64,000 bases of DNA, taken from NCBI GenBank assembly GCA_951394405.1, contig OX596338.1:496001-560000 (forward strand). Direction: 5' to 3'. This document shows, one piece after another, positions 1-11,334 of the stretch. A program made the position numbers and the translations under genes. Within the stretch, counting starts at the first letter, position 1. Each line of letters opens with the position of its first letter. The notes below the pieces were generated by a model. The model made no database searches. It worked only from the letters and a program-made list of their open reading frames with translations, and had not been told where the DNA came from. The stretch is from Coprinellus micaceus. Its lineage: Eukaryota; Basidiomycota; Agaricomycetes; Agaricales; Psathyrellaceae.

Positions 1-1199
1 GAAGGCGGCCCTCCTCAAGGGCTATGTCAAAGACGGACTTCGACTGACGATCGGACGTGTGGACCGGGATGCAAACTATGGCAAAGCGCCCCTTTCCCCG
101 TGGTTCCAGGGATAGTTGCGATGTGAAAATCGATATGGGGAATAGTTCCAAGACAATGGTGACTTGTACTTCGCCCCAGCACACCACGGGCCCGACAAGG
201 GTATATTTCTACACCAGACCGTTTATGATTTTACTTGTACACCACCTTTGTGCTGACGAAAGTCAAACAGGGTCCAGGGGTTAGCGCTGAACTTTGACCG
301 AACTCTTATCTTCTAGTTCTGACTCATTCCTTCCAAATTCGAGTCTCGACCACCACACAGCAGTGGGCTGCGCTTCACATGCACCGAATACTGATAGATC
401 ATCGCCGTCGGAACCGCACTTTCTGACCTCCTCACGCCCTCTAAACAGTCAAATGGGCGCATCCGCCAAGGCGATTATTGGCCCGCCTCTGACCAAGATG
501 GGAGTTCTGGGGAACCTGTGACCTGATGCATGAGGCAGATTTGAATTACTCTTGGAACGTGTTAAGGGCGAGGTTAAGCTGTGGACAGCGGGTATGTCAG
601 TGGCGTATCTATGGGCGTCTAATTCTGGGGCTAGGCAAAGCTTGGATGGGCTATGGACTTGCCCCAGTAGGGCAATGAAGGGCACTTCAGTTGCACTAGG
701 TACACCTTCTCGCCTCTCAAACTGAGCGGTCTCTCACTGTCTCCGGAGCACTTCTATCTGAACCTCGACAAAACCACGGGCATCGCTTCTTCTGGGGTCC
801 ACTCGGCTGTTGGAACGTTTTTACCATGATGTGACAGGTAACGTACCCTGTGCCGCCAGTCATTAGGGTATCCCCAAGCTTTGCAATGAATCTACCCGCT
901 TTCCCTGGAACTGAATGCGTTCATTAGCCTCGCTTTGATGATCGAGTTGGACGTCACAATTATATGGGCGCACAATGCACGCATGACAGCGCCCCCTCCT
1001 CGTGCAGATCCGAATCTAGGCGCCGGCTAGAGGACCATACTAAAGGCAGGGCCATCCTGACCCTGGAGCTTCACCATCTGGCAGCGACCTCCCATCGTTT
1101 CTCTTGGTAAGACCTCTTCGTCACTAACTCCCTGCGACCGACGCTGATGTGCCTTCATTCGTACTAGCCAGGTGCTCAGCGTGCCGTAACGTCCTGATC
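1..1199. other. Upstream region with a short coding-like fragment and one diverged repeat
   Basis: No complete gene is visible. Positions 2 to about 115 on the plus strand form a short open frame cut by the window edge. It reads coding-like around an LTIGRVDRDANYGK stretch and may be a relic or the end of a gene outside the window. Positions about 330-540 hold one copy of a diverged repeat whose partner lies inverted near 12.8-13.0 kb. The last 150 bases are the promoter and leader of the secreted gene that follows. A GTAAGA-type donor near 1107 suggests a possible leader intron. Confidence 0.5.
330..540 (+). repeat. Diverged dispersed repeat, copy 1
   Basis: This stretch aligns with the reverse complement of about 12830-13000. 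Shared blocks include ATCGCCGTCG followed by an AACCGCACT block, then GGCCCGC and a closing GGGAACC block. I judge identity only roughly, at about two thirds. No coding capacity for a mobile element was seen, so it is probably an old transposon fragment or another dispersed repeat. Confidence 0.4.
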
Positions 1200-2981
1200 A
1201 TGTTGACTCCCTCCCGCCTCAATCTCGTGCTTGGCGCTCTCGCCGCTTTCGCCCTGGCCCAGGATGTCGACGTTGGCTCCGATCAAGTCGATGGAGCCCA
1301 TAGCGCCCACCCTGCTGGGTACTATCCTGTGTACGACAACTCTCAAGAGCCCACGACCATCGCACCCGACTTCATGACTGCAGCCTACGGCTCCGTCACT
1401 GGCTCAAGGAGGCGCCATGTCGACTCCAAGGAGTACTTCTACGACTACAGCAACCAGATCATTGGGTTCCTCGATCAGACGACTGGCCAGACTCGCGTCC
1501 TCCCTGACTACAGTGTACTTCAACCTTTGACCAACCCAGTTGACCTCCAGAGCGCGTTCAAGGCTCTGGATGAGAAGGGCGGAGCGTTCCCTCCCGACGA
1601 CACCCAAATCGAATTGGTCGAGGGTAATAGTCTCCTCGGCTCGGAGGTCGAGGGTTCTGCCACACATCTCGAAGGATCTGGGGGGATCTCCAGGCGCTGG
1701 AACGACAAGACCACCTACCTCACCGTCGGGAAGATTCGACGTTCCGTTGACCTCGAGGGCAGCAAGCTCAATGTCTGTGGCCCTGGCAGCCAGGCCTTGT
1801 TCGGGCTGGGCAAGGACAACAAGTGGGCCTCTCTCTCATACCAGTGGAAGACGGCGAAGAAGTCCGACAAGAAGCGCACGCCTCTCCCAGTCGAGAAGGT
1901 AATCAAGCAGATCAAGGAGACCCTCGTGAGCAAGCACTACGCGATTCCCAGTCACAGCCTCAGGGTACTCTCCATCGATACCTGTCTCTACGACTCCGGC
2001 AATCAGCACATGCAGCCCGTATACCGCGTCGTCGGTGAACCCTTCGATCCATACACCAACACCACGACCTCCGTTAAGCAATTCTTAGAGTACATCCCGA
2101 TTGGTGGTGACGCTATCGAACCCATCGTCCCTCCTGGCCAAGCCTACGCTGGAGTCGATGGAGACGAGTCGCCTCTCGAACCCAACACTCACCCCAAGCG
2201 GGCCCTCCTCAACTACTTCGACGCTCGCAACAACAAGCCCCAGATCACCGTCGGGAGGTACGTCGTGCGAAACGACTCTGACGGGTTCGTCGAGGACGCG
2301 CGCAACTTCTGGAGTAACCTCGCCCCATCCACCATTTACGACTTCGTCCGCCAAGGCTTCTACTGGGCGTACCCCAGGCTCTACAACAAGGACGCCAACT
2401 CCTTCGTCAACGATGTCAACGTCGCTCTCACCGAGGCCCACGGCAAGTTCCACGGATTCACCACATATGATGCCAGCGACAAGGTCGACTTCGTCAACAT
2501 CCCCTCGGACCTCGCCCCCGGCGGCTATGGACCGGTCTCCAACGGTGGCAAGGGCAAGCTCGGATATTGGTTCATCGACGCCTGCGAGGTCATGCCGACC
2601 CTTACCGACTTCGAGGCGATCAAGGACCCCAACCCCAAGGGCCGCACTTTCGATCCATGGTGGCCTGTCTTCAAAGGTGGTGTTCACGCCGTCCTATCCT
2701 GGAGGACTTCGGCGCTCTTTGCGGACAATACTGCTGCGAGCGCCGCCCAGGCGATCGCCCTCGGTCGCCCGGTCGTGTCGGCATGGTTGGACGCCGCGAA
2801 CTCGGACCCGGCTTATGGTGCCAGGCCCACGTATGTTGGGGGTGGAACTGGGCTCTCAGACTGGCCGTTGGGCAAGGCAGCTGCTGTGTTCAGGTGCGGC
2901 CGCCTCGGGGACAGGGTCAACAACTTGGAGAACTTGGGAGCTCCTACCTGTCTCTCCGTTAGGTGGTGGAACAACAACTGA
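1200..2981 (+). CDS. Secreted DUF6345-like protein, possible clan CD-like cysteine peptidase (copy 1)
   Basis: This is a single-exon gene for 593 residues. The ATG at 1200 is preferred over the upstream in-frame extension because it opens directly on a signal peptide: MLTPSR, then a Leu/Ala-rich core ending ALAQ. About 200 residues precede the conserved region, including a Gly/Ser-rich linker. The C-terminal half has the pattern I associate with DUF6345: a TVGRYVVRND strand, then EDARNFW, then an AHG-FHG motif (His414, His418), then a hydrophobic strand running into IDAC (Cys462). His-Gly followed by a strand and Ala-Cys is the catalytic layout of clan CD cysteine peptidases, but peptidase activity here is inference. 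Several Asn-X-Thr/Ser sites suit a glycosylated extracellular protein. Two relatives lie at 45565 and 52214, and this is the most divergent of the three. It lacks the palindrome-bearing upstream block that the other two share. The presence of the gene is secure; its function is not known. Confidence 0.88.
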   Translation: MLTPSRLNLVLGALAAFALAQDVDVGSDQVDGAHSAHPAGYYPVYDNSQEPTTIAPDFMTAAYGSVTGSRRRHVDSKEYFYDYSNQIIGFLDQTTGQTRVLPDYSVLQPLTNPVDLQSAFKALDEKGGAFPPDDTQIELVEGNSLLGSEVEGSATHLEGSGGISRRWNDKTTYLTVGKIRRSVDLEGSKLNVCGPGSQALFGLGKDNKWASLSYQWKTAKKSDKKRTPLPVEKVIKQIKETLVSKHYAIPSHSLRVLSIDTCLYDSGNQHMQPVYRVVGEPFDPYTNTTTSVKQFLEYIPIGGDAIEPIVPPGQAYAGVDGDESPLEPNTHPKRALLNYFDARNNKPQITVGRYVVRNDSDGFVEDARNFWSNLAPSTIYDFVRQGFYWAYPRLYNKDANSFVNDVNVALTEAHGKFHGFTTYDASDKVDFVNIPSDLAPGGYGPVSNGGKGKLGYWFIDACEVMPTLTDFEAIKDPNPKGRTFDPWWPVFKGGVHAVLSWRTSALFADNTAASAAQAIALGRPVVSAWLDAANSDPAYGARPTYVGGGTGLSDWPLGKAAAVFRCGRLGDRVNNLENLGAPTCLSVRWWNNN

Positions 2982-3781
2982 GTAGGTCGACTCCTTTTTG
3001 ACCCATGGACTGCTCTTGCCATTGGACTACTCCCTCTCTTGAACTTCTTCATCCATCGGACCCTCGAGCTGTGTTGCATTACTCTGACTGGACGCATTCG
3101 CATTTACTTTTTGGATGATTTTACGACTCGGATATTGACTTTATGACTGGCGCACGAACTTTTGATACGAACTCTTCTAGCTTTTCGATGTATGATAGGT
3201 GGAGGAACATGGTGTATACAGGTGGTGGTTTTCGAGACGAAGTGTTGCGATTCGATGCGCACCAATAAGGGTAAGTCAGCGCTCAGGACAATACAGGTCC
3301 ATAATAGACAATGAACCTTAGAGGGTACGCTGAAGAGAGAGACTCGGCACAGGACACTTCGGCCGCTGATGTTCAAGATGCACGTCTCGGCATATCTTTT
3401 CTTGGTTGCAGGGACCTGAGGCTCGGAGCGGTTAGGTATCAGAGTGACTCAATGTCGGTTCCCGGTCAAGTCAAAGAAGCTCATAAGCATACACTCTACC
3501 ATTCGTACACCTGTATAATAGTGGAACAACAAGAGGGGAGCAGAGAAAGCGGTACAAGGGTGATAGCGGTCTACAATGTGCTGGAAGGATATCAAGGATA
3601 GCGTTAACGAGGGCAGGGGATGATACAATTGGATAACGGAAAGCGGTACCTTCAACCCGAAAGCAACAGGAGAACAAGCAGACAAAACAAGCGGACAGGG
3701 GGAATAAATAGGAGGGCACTCGCTCACCTTCCAAAAACGTACAACATAGAGCGCAAAGAACGGGGGTATGACTAGGATTCC
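2982..3781. other. Convergent intergenic region
   Basis: This is the 3' flank of two convergent genes. It is AT-richer than the coding flanks and holds only short overlapping frames on both strands without paralogue support. I see no RNA gene or mobile element. Confidence 0.5.
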
Positions 3782-6389
3782 TCAATGACTAGCAGCACCG
3801 TTCATTGAACCTCCTTCCTTCCCACTGGCCCCAACAAAACCGTTCACGCTGATGCCACCCTGGACTAACACCCTCTCCAAGGCTTTGAGGACCCTCACGC
3901 TCGGTTCTGCCCTCTCAAACACCGTCCCGTACAACACGTTCACATTCTCGTCGATCTCCACCGTTACCTTCGCTCTCGCATCCTCTATGATAGGCATTGC
4001 GGCTCGACGTAACTCGGCTTTCAGTGGTTCACGAAGGGCGTGAAGGATGTCTACAGATGGGAGTGGGGCTGGGGAGGAGGGTGGCGAGGGCGGCTGCAAG
4101 GAGACCATGGTATGGAGGGCTGCAAGTTGTTCCGTTGAAGCACGGCCGGCGTCTTCGAGGGCAGCGAGTCGGCTATGGAGCTACCCATTCGTTAGTACGC
4201 GAGCAGATGAAAAGCAATAAAATTACACACGTCTCCGTTCCTTTGCAACGCAGCCTGGTACTCCAAATTCGCATCTGACTGTTGTCCCTCAACCGACAAG
4301 AGTCTGGTCTGGAAATTCTCTAGGATCTCGGTCATTTGGTCCACCTCTTTCGCGCCTTCCGTCGTCTGCGCCCTCATTTTGCATAGCTCCCTCTTCATAA
4401 TTTCGGTCTCCCCATCCTCCTCTAGGTCTCCTTCCTCTTCCTCCTCATCCTCTAATTCGCCCCCTTCCTCAACCTTCCCGTCCCCCCTTTCTTCCATGTT
4501 CGTACCACGCCCATCTCTCTTTCCGCCCTGGCTCATAAACGTGTACCATTCCAACGTTTTGGCCTCCAACTCCGCCATAAACTCGTCCCGTAACTCGTTC
4601 TCTCGCTGCCATACGGCGTCGTCGATTGCATACAAGTCTTTCTCGATACCGTCTAAGCGCGATGAGATCTCATCGAAATCTCGTTGGGGTATTGCCCGTT
4701 CCGAGGGTGGTAGAATGGGTGTTGGAGCAACAGGCGGTTGGCATGGCGGAGGTACACCGTCCATAAGGTCTTCGTCTGCAGCTCCGTTGCGTCTAGGTGG
4801 TACAGCCGCCTCCTGTATCATCACCTCCACTTCCTCTCTCAGCACCTCCGGGAGGACTGGTGCTGCCGGCATCCTCCCCACACCCAGCACTGCGAGCGCC
4901 TCCTGCACGTCGCCAGTCGCCCTTGTCAGGGTCACAAGGTAACCCACCATTTCTTGGTAAGCTGCGAGTAGCGTAGCATCGCGTTCCATCTGCTCCCTTG
5001 GGATTGGCCACATCCCCGACGCGCTCGAGGCGTTCTCGCCACACAGGCGCTCGTACTCTACCTGTTTCTCGCGGAGCTGAGCATCCGTCTGCCGAAGCCG
5101 TTCTCTGAGGCGCACTTGAACATCCTCCGGGAGCATCGTTGATGCCTCTGCGAGCTGTTGGACGGTTTGGAAATCATCTTGGACCGCCTCTATCTCAGAT
5201 GAGAGCCGAACAAGGTCGGTGAGGAGGTGCACACGCGTACTCCACGTGTCACCCAAGAGCTGGCTATCCTGCAGCACATCGTCAAAGTCGGGTGCTTGTG
5301 GAAGCGGGGGCGGAGGATGGGTGGAGATTGGGCTGCCAACGATCGTCATCGCGTATTGTGGGAATGAAGGTGACTCGGTGGGCACTGGGGGTGGGATTTC
5401 TGCGGGAGGAGGAGGGGGGGTGGACGCCGTTCGAAGGGGTGGTGAGAGATCAGGGGGAGGTGGGCCCATCGCTGTGGGCGTTCGCGCCTCCCTAAGATCA
5501 ATCGTTTCTCGCAAAGCCTGTTCGGCCTTCGCCCGTTTTGTCATATCCAGCAACCTCGCCCTCTCCAACTCTCTGAAGTCCGGCTTCTGCTCCTCTGGCG
5601 ACTGTGGCAGGACGATGTCGTTTATGACGCTGCTCTGGCGGCGGGGTCGGCGAGTACTTGTACTCGGAGACAAGGCAAATCGAGTACTCGAAGCGAAGCT
5701 ATCTCGTCGTCGCCTTGAGGGTGACGTGGATGGTGGTCGAGGAGACCTGTCACGCTCACGATGGTAGCTGCTGCGCCTTCCAGGTGATGATAAGCGCCGG
5801 TGCCGCGACCTCGTGCTGCTTGGCGGTGACGAACTCCTGCGTCTTCCTAACCTATCGCGGTATCGGTCCCGAGATCGCTGACGTTCAACGCGCTCCGGGT
5901 CGCGATTTTTTTCTTTCTCTCTCTCCATCCGCTTCCGATCCCATCCAGAATCCCGTTCCCTACTCACGCTTCGAGGTCGCCAGCTCCTGCTCCTGCTTCT
6001 CCTCCCTTCCCTGCTCCTATTTCCCCTCCCTTCCCTGCTCCTGCTTCTCCTCCCTTCCCTGCTCCCGCTCATTCCCCCGTCCCTAGTCCTCCTTCTTCCT
6101 CCGTCTCTACTCCTGCTCCTGCTCCGGGTGGTGCCTTTGAGGCGCCCAACGTTGCCGCTCCACTCGAGCAGCGGCCATTCGGGGTCGTTTGGGTGGACGT
6201 ACCCACAATCCTCGCCGGCTTCGCAAAATCCCGTAGCGAGCCTCATTATGCCGCGCGAGTTGTAATGCTGGCGTTTGCATGCAGGAATGGGCGAGGAAGA
6301 GGATTAGATTTCACTCTTACTCTTGAGAAAAGTGATGAGATTACACGGCATCCCCTGGTCTTGGTGTATTTGCGGGCTGGACCAGGCAT
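3782..6389 (-). CDS. CCCH-like/SR-rich/coiled-coil protein, paralogue A
   Basis: I rebuilt three exons: 6321-6389, 4231-6267 and 3782-4180, giving 834 residues. The introns are 53 and 50 nt, both phase 0, with GTAAGA and GTGTGT donors. The start at 6389 is supported by the paralogue on the other strand, which has the same first-exon layout, a K-T-[KR]-G-C motif and the same two intron positions. Domains in order: a Cys-rich N terminus with C-x5-C-x3-H ending YVHP (an atypical CCCH-like zinc-binding signature); an Arg/Ser/Glu-rich SR-type region with an 8-residue repeat; a proline-rich stretch; then long coiled-coil segments with conserved blocks such as YLVTLTR, ISSRLDGIEKDL and DDAVWQRENELRDEF; an acidic patch; and a C-terminal domain around LREPLKAELR. 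A nuclear RNA-related role is plausible from the CCCH-plus-SR combination, but I recognise no named family. Confidence 0.8.
6001..6072 (-). repeat. 24-nt tandem repeat in the SR region of paralogue A
   Basis: Three imperfect 24-nt units start near 6001, 6025 and 6049. Each encodes an 8-residue SREGRRSR-like unit. The matching part of paralogue B near 8110-8180 has SR dipeptides but lacks the regular three-unit array, so the array arose or was lost after duplication. Confidence 0.7.
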
Positions 6390-7856
6390 GGCTACGGCGA
6401 GTAGAGTGTAGGCCTACTCGTTCAAGAATGAATTGTAAGTATTCAAGGTGATGAGGAGATAGAGGTATGTGGCGAGTAGGAGGAGCGTGAGCAAAATCGT
6501 GACCTCAACCGTGACGGCGAACATGCCTATGCGAATCATTTTCCATTTCGAGATGGACTTAGGCGCGAACGCCGGCAGAAGGAAATGGTCGAGTTCACAA
6601 TGGCTGCAAGAACTTCTTGATACCACGACTCGAGGATCTAAGGAGAGAGGAACTGCTTTCTAGAAAGGGGGGACCTGGTGACCCTACAACACAACTTGTA
6701 TTTTAATGACGTGGTGTCGCTACCAAGGAGCAGGCCAGACGTTGGATAATGCCAGACGAAGAGTGAAAGCGACATTCTGAGCAGGCTCAAAAGCCTATGA
6801 GACATATAACATCTGCAACAGAAACCTCCTAAAATGGCGACAGCGGGGTTTTCGGCGTGTATTGCGTTGGGCGCTTATTTTTGTGACTCGCATCAAAAAC
6901 ACCTAAACGCCTGCACCAACCAGCAGATAAACGCCAACGTAGTTTAGAACAGATGGAAATGGTTGATACTGAAATAGTCACCATTTCAGAGTCCACATCT
7001 TGCCTACGTTGCTGCGATAGGTTTCGTCGATCATATCAATCTTCTGCTAGGTAGCCAGATTACTTTTGGAGTTAAACACATTCATGGCGCACGTTGGAAG
7101 CCTGCTGTAATCATGTCATAAGGACGGACGAGCGTGGGCCACCTGCGGAGAAACTTGAGCGATCCCTGGATAAGATTGGGCGTGGTCACTAATCCGAGTC
7201 TGAACAGGTCTGAACTAAGGCGGGTTGCATGTCATGTGTGGGCCTGTGCTCCTTATCGTAATTTAGGACAAAGAGGACAGAATCTCAGAATCTCAGACAC
7301 TGCCTGAACAATCTTATACGTAGTTGCTGAGCGCTGCAATTTCGATGATGGGTCCACTCGACATCGCTAGGTATTCAGCACGATGTAGCATCAATCCTCC
7401 CCAGGCTTCACCAATAGATCAAGATTGAGCTAAAAGTGCGTCCGCTTTGACCCTCTCCCCGGGCCCCCATGGATATCATCCGAGTTCGGGCCTACCAAAG
7501 CGCATGATTGTGACCTCCGCCGCATGCTTCCTTCACTTCTATCCTGTCTGTAGACTCCCTGAACCCGTCAACGGTTACATATCCCAGAAGGCACGGAAGA
7601 ACCCATGTCTCGAACGTCAACTGACCTTTCTGACCATCCAAAACGTTCAGTTTAGGACTTTTTCGGGTCATCAAGCTCTTCCCCGCCTCTGCCGTAACTG
7701 ATAATGGAAATATATTCCCACATACCATGCAGTCTCTCGCCGTTTCAAGCACCTCAAGTATTTGTCCTCTTTTCGCCACTCACCTCCACTTCTTCTTCAT
7801 CTTGGATACCTTCCCGTGTTTTGAACGAGTAGACCTAAGCTCTATTTGTTGAAGCG
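6390..7856. other. Divergent intergenic region between the two CCCH/SR paralogues
   Basis: This is 1.47 kb between the start codons of the two head-to-head paralogues, and so probably a shared regulatory region. A small minus-strand frame at 6414-6626 encodes 70 residues with one strongly hydrophobic stretch (VTILLTLLLLATYLYLLITL), which could be a membrane segment. It has no paralogue here and I do not call it a gene. Nothing else is recognisable. Confidence 0.45.
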
Positions 7857-10485
7857 ATGCGAGGTTCTGCCCTAAAAAGAAGGAAAACTAAAGGATGCAA
7901 TGTAACCTCCCTTGCCTTCCTCGAGATCATTCCTGTAATCTGATCAATTCTTCCCTTTTCGCCATGCCGCCCACACAAACGTCAGCTTTACGACCCACAA
8001 GGCATCCCCTACGTCCAGCCCTGCAAGTTTGGCGCGGGGTGTTGGTATATCCACCCAAACGAACCGGAATGGTCGGACCTCGAGTGGAGTGGCGGCGTTG
8101 GATTCCTTAGGAATTCCAACCGGAACAGGAGCAGGAGTAGGAGCAGGGAGGGCAGGCGAAGTAGGAGCAGCGTCCGACCCCGAAGCTCGAGCAGGGGGAG
8201 GGACGCGGGTTGGGATCGGGCACGGTTGGACCGGGAGAGGGGGAAAGAACGGGAACGCCACGGCGAGCTTGAACGGTCCCGAGATGAACGGTCTCAAGAC
8301 AGGGACGACAGAGACCGTGACAGGGAACGAAGACCCAAGAGTCCATCATCGTCACGGCGCTTACCTTCTCCTCGAAGCCGCCGCGGTCGTCGCGACCGTG
8401 ACAGGTCTTCTCGCCCATCATCTACGTCGTCCTCACGGCCACGGCGCGACAGCATCGCGTCGAGTGCCGGAGGTGACCCGCCCCCAACGACAGCGAGTAC
8501 AACTACGGGTCAACCTCGAACGCCGCCCAGGGGCCCTCGATCCGCGACCAGCGACACGTTCCTGCTGCGGTCACCAGAAGAGCGAAAACCGGATTTGAGA
8601 GAGTTGGAGAGGGCTAGGTTGCAGGGGAGAGCGAAGCAAGTGGGACGACGAGAGGTGATTGATCTGAGAGATCCAGTTTCAGGTCCATCAACGACGCGTA
8701 CGCCCATAGCGGCGAGCCCACCACCTCCAGGTCTCTCAGTCACGTCGACGAGCTTTTCATTCCCAAGAATGTCTGTGCCACCACCCCCACGAGACATTCC
8801 ACCTCCAACCCCCACCGAATCGCCTCTTCTCCCACCGCCCGCAATGATGATGAATGTCGACAGCCCACTCGTCCAATCTCCACCTCCATTACCCCAAGCA
8901 CCCGACTTTGAGGACATCCTGCAAGACGAGGAGCTTATACGTGGCACATGGGATGCACGCGTCCATCTTCTCACCGATCTCGTCGGGCTCTCATCCGAGA
9001 TGGAAGACGTTCAGAGCGACTTGGAAACGATACGACTGCTCGCGGAGAGCTCAACGATGCTCCCCGAAGAGTCGAGAGGGCGACTCAGGGAACGGTTAGG
9101 ACAGGCGGAAGCGAAGCTCCACGCCAAACAGGCGGAATACGAACGTCTGCGAGACAAGAACGTCTACGCGTCGGAGATGTGGCCCATCGCGAGAGAGCAG
9201 ATGGAGCACGACATGACGTTGCTATCGGCGTACAAGGAGATGGTAGGATACCTAGCGGACCTGAAGAAGGTTGCGAACGACCTGCAGAGGGAGCTGGGTT
9301 TATTGGGTGTGGGGAAGATTCCAGAGGTGCCTGTGGTAGAGGCGTTGAAGGAGGACGTGGATGCGAAGATGAGGGAGAATGAGGAAAGGGAGAAGGAGAA
9401 GGCCGTCCCACCACCACCACCACCGCCGCCATTACCGAGTCGGAAGAGAGACGAGGACGCGATGCAAATCGACGACGTGCCTCAACCTCCTCCACCTCTA
9501 CCATACAGGCCATCCATCATATCGACGCCATCCTTACCACCCGCCGCTCCTCCGTTACCCCATCGTCCAGCCTCGGAAAGAACGATATCCCAACGAGACC
9601 TGGATGAGATATCGTCGCGGTTAGATGGAATCGAGAAGGACCTTGGTGCAATCGACGACACGGTGTGGCAACGGGAGAACGAGTTGCGCGACGAGTTTAG
9701 GGTAGAGCTAGAGGGGAAGGCGCAGGAGTTGTATGCTTTCGTGAAGGGGGGCGGGAAGCCTCCACGAACGAAGGAGGGGAGTGAGGAGGACAACACAGAG
9801 GAGGGGGATGACGAGGAGGTGGAGGAGGATGACGTGGGGCATGGGGAAGATCCGGAAGTCGCGGCTCTGCAGAAGAAAATACACGAGATGGGGGTGCAGA
9901 CAAAAGATAGTGTGAAGGAGGTGGACGAGATGACCGAGATCCTGGAGAACTTCCAGACGAGACTCGAGCTTACAGAGAGGCAGCAGCCCGAGGAGGTTTC
10001 AGAGTACCAGGCGGCGCTCAAACGAAACATAGATGTGCGCCATTTCATTATACACCCCTTGGTATATACTAACCAATGAATAGCTACACAATCGCCTCGC
10101 AGCCCTTGAAGCCACCGACCGCTCCTCCTCCACAACCATCGAAACCCTGCAAAACACCTTGCGTGTACACATCACCGCCCAGCCGCCCTCCCCACCCTCC
10201 TCTCCTGCACCCTCCCTTCCTTCTGCGTCCCTCCTCCTCCATTTCTTCCGTGAGCCAATGAAAGCCGAGTTGAGGAAAGCTATCGTCCCGATTATTGAAG
10301 ATGTAAGAGCGGGTGTGAAAATGCAGGTGGAAGAGGAGGCAAGGGGGGTGTATGCAACGGTGTGGGAGAGGGTGGAGGGGAGTGTGAGGGTGCTTGGGAG
10401 TGTGGAGAGGGTGTTGGCACAGGGCGTTAACGGTGTCAATGCGGTGAATGGTGTTAACGGGGTGAATGGGACTGGGAGCCACTAG
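7857..10485 (+). CDS. CCCH-like/SR-rich/coiled-coil protein, paralogue B
   Basis: Exons 7857-7934, 7986-10034 and 10084-10485 give 842 residues. The introns are 51 nt (GTAATC..CAG) and 49 nt (GTGCGC..TAG with a TACTAAC-like branch site), both phase 0 and at the same protein positions as in paralogue A. The N terminus has K-T-K-G-C, then a C-x5-C-x3-H signature ending WYIHPNEPEW. It is followed by an Arg/Ser-rich region with many RD/RE dipeptides, a proline-rich region, coiled coils (EMWPIAREQMEHD, EISSRLDGIEKDLGAIDD), a long polyproline run, an acidic Glu/Asp patch, and a C-terminal LQNTLRVHITAQPPSPP segment ending in Val-Asn-Gly repeats. Without the first small exon the zinc-binding Cys-His cluster would be missed. 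The exact biochemical role is unknown. Confidence 0.82.
10419..10478 (+). repeat. Val-Asn-Gly coding repeat at the C terminus of paralogue B
   Basis: A degenerate GGTGTTAACG-type repeat encodes successive VNG/VNA tripeptides just before the stop codon. Paralogue A has only a weak version (GGISVNGF), so the repeat has expanded in this copy. Confidence 0.65.
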
Positions 10486-11334
10486 AGCCTCAATTCGACT
10501 GTGACCCTCACCTAGGTCCTTTTCATGCTTTGCCAATCATCGAATGCTATCTTTTGCAACGTCCACCACTTTCCTTCCCTCCTTCTTGTCTGCTGCATTG
10601 GGTATACTTATCTCGCCTCTACCATCCATTTGTATCATCACCGACTCTCCCCCATCCGAGTCTGTCTAGTATCTTATTCGTGGTACCGCACATAGCATTT
10701 GCTCCCTTCATAATTGCCCTCTCTATCTCACTGTTGTTTCACTGGTTCTCCCCTACCCCTCTGTTCAATCAACTGGTATGTGCTATTCCTCAGCACTTAT
10801 TCAAGGTACGTCCCGCTCCTTCAAGTAGCGAATATGGTTGATCATAACCTGCACAGGTTCACAATCTCCCCGGTGGTGTTTGGGACCTTGGCCGTCTTAC
10901 TTTAAGTTGAGTGCGAGGCTGTGGGTTGCAGACAAGGAAAGAAGGCGCTCCCGATCGAACTTAGTGTGGACCACAGAGCTGGCTACTCCGCTCTCAACTC
11001 CAGAGGTTCAGGAGCCCTTTCACTCGAATTGCCCTTGCCTTTCTATGGACAAGTTTTAACGCCACATTGCTGTGAACCTCGATGGCTTCAATGACAATGG
11101 GCGATCTCCTGTCCCCACCACCGCCCGAAGGCCGCTTCCTACCTCTATCTCCTGACCCTTGCCTGGGGAGCCATCTGGAGGGTATATACCACCTTGTCTC
11201 ATCGCCCAGGGCCCATAATCATCTTTAACTCTCAATAAAGTTTTGCCGTTTCAACTGCTGGAAAGTGCGTCATTCCAGAAGGCTCCCAGACAGAGTCAAC
11301 AAGGACCAAGTCATCTAACAGTCGGGCACGAGAA
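10486..11334. other. Intergenic region
   Basis: Pyrimidine-rich, TC-biased sequence at 10540-10760, followed by the presumed promoter of the next gene. No coding region with paralogue or motif support was found. Confidence 0.45.

Noticed and set aside
2085..2687. 200-residue minus-strand frame
   Set aside because: It is antisense to the conserved region of DUF6345-like copy 1. A similar antisense frame at 46588-47208 follows from the same codon bias on the sense strand.
2101..2985. 294-residue plus-strand frame rich in Ser, Thr and Pro
   Set aside because: A +1 shadow of copy 1. A matching Ser/Thr/Pro-rich shadow exists in copy 2 at 46649-47452, but it is out of frame with the signal peptide and conserved motifs.
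4379..4942. Ser-rich 187-residue plus-strand frame
   Set aside because: Antisense to the Glu- and Arg-rich coding sequence of CCCH/SR paralogue A.
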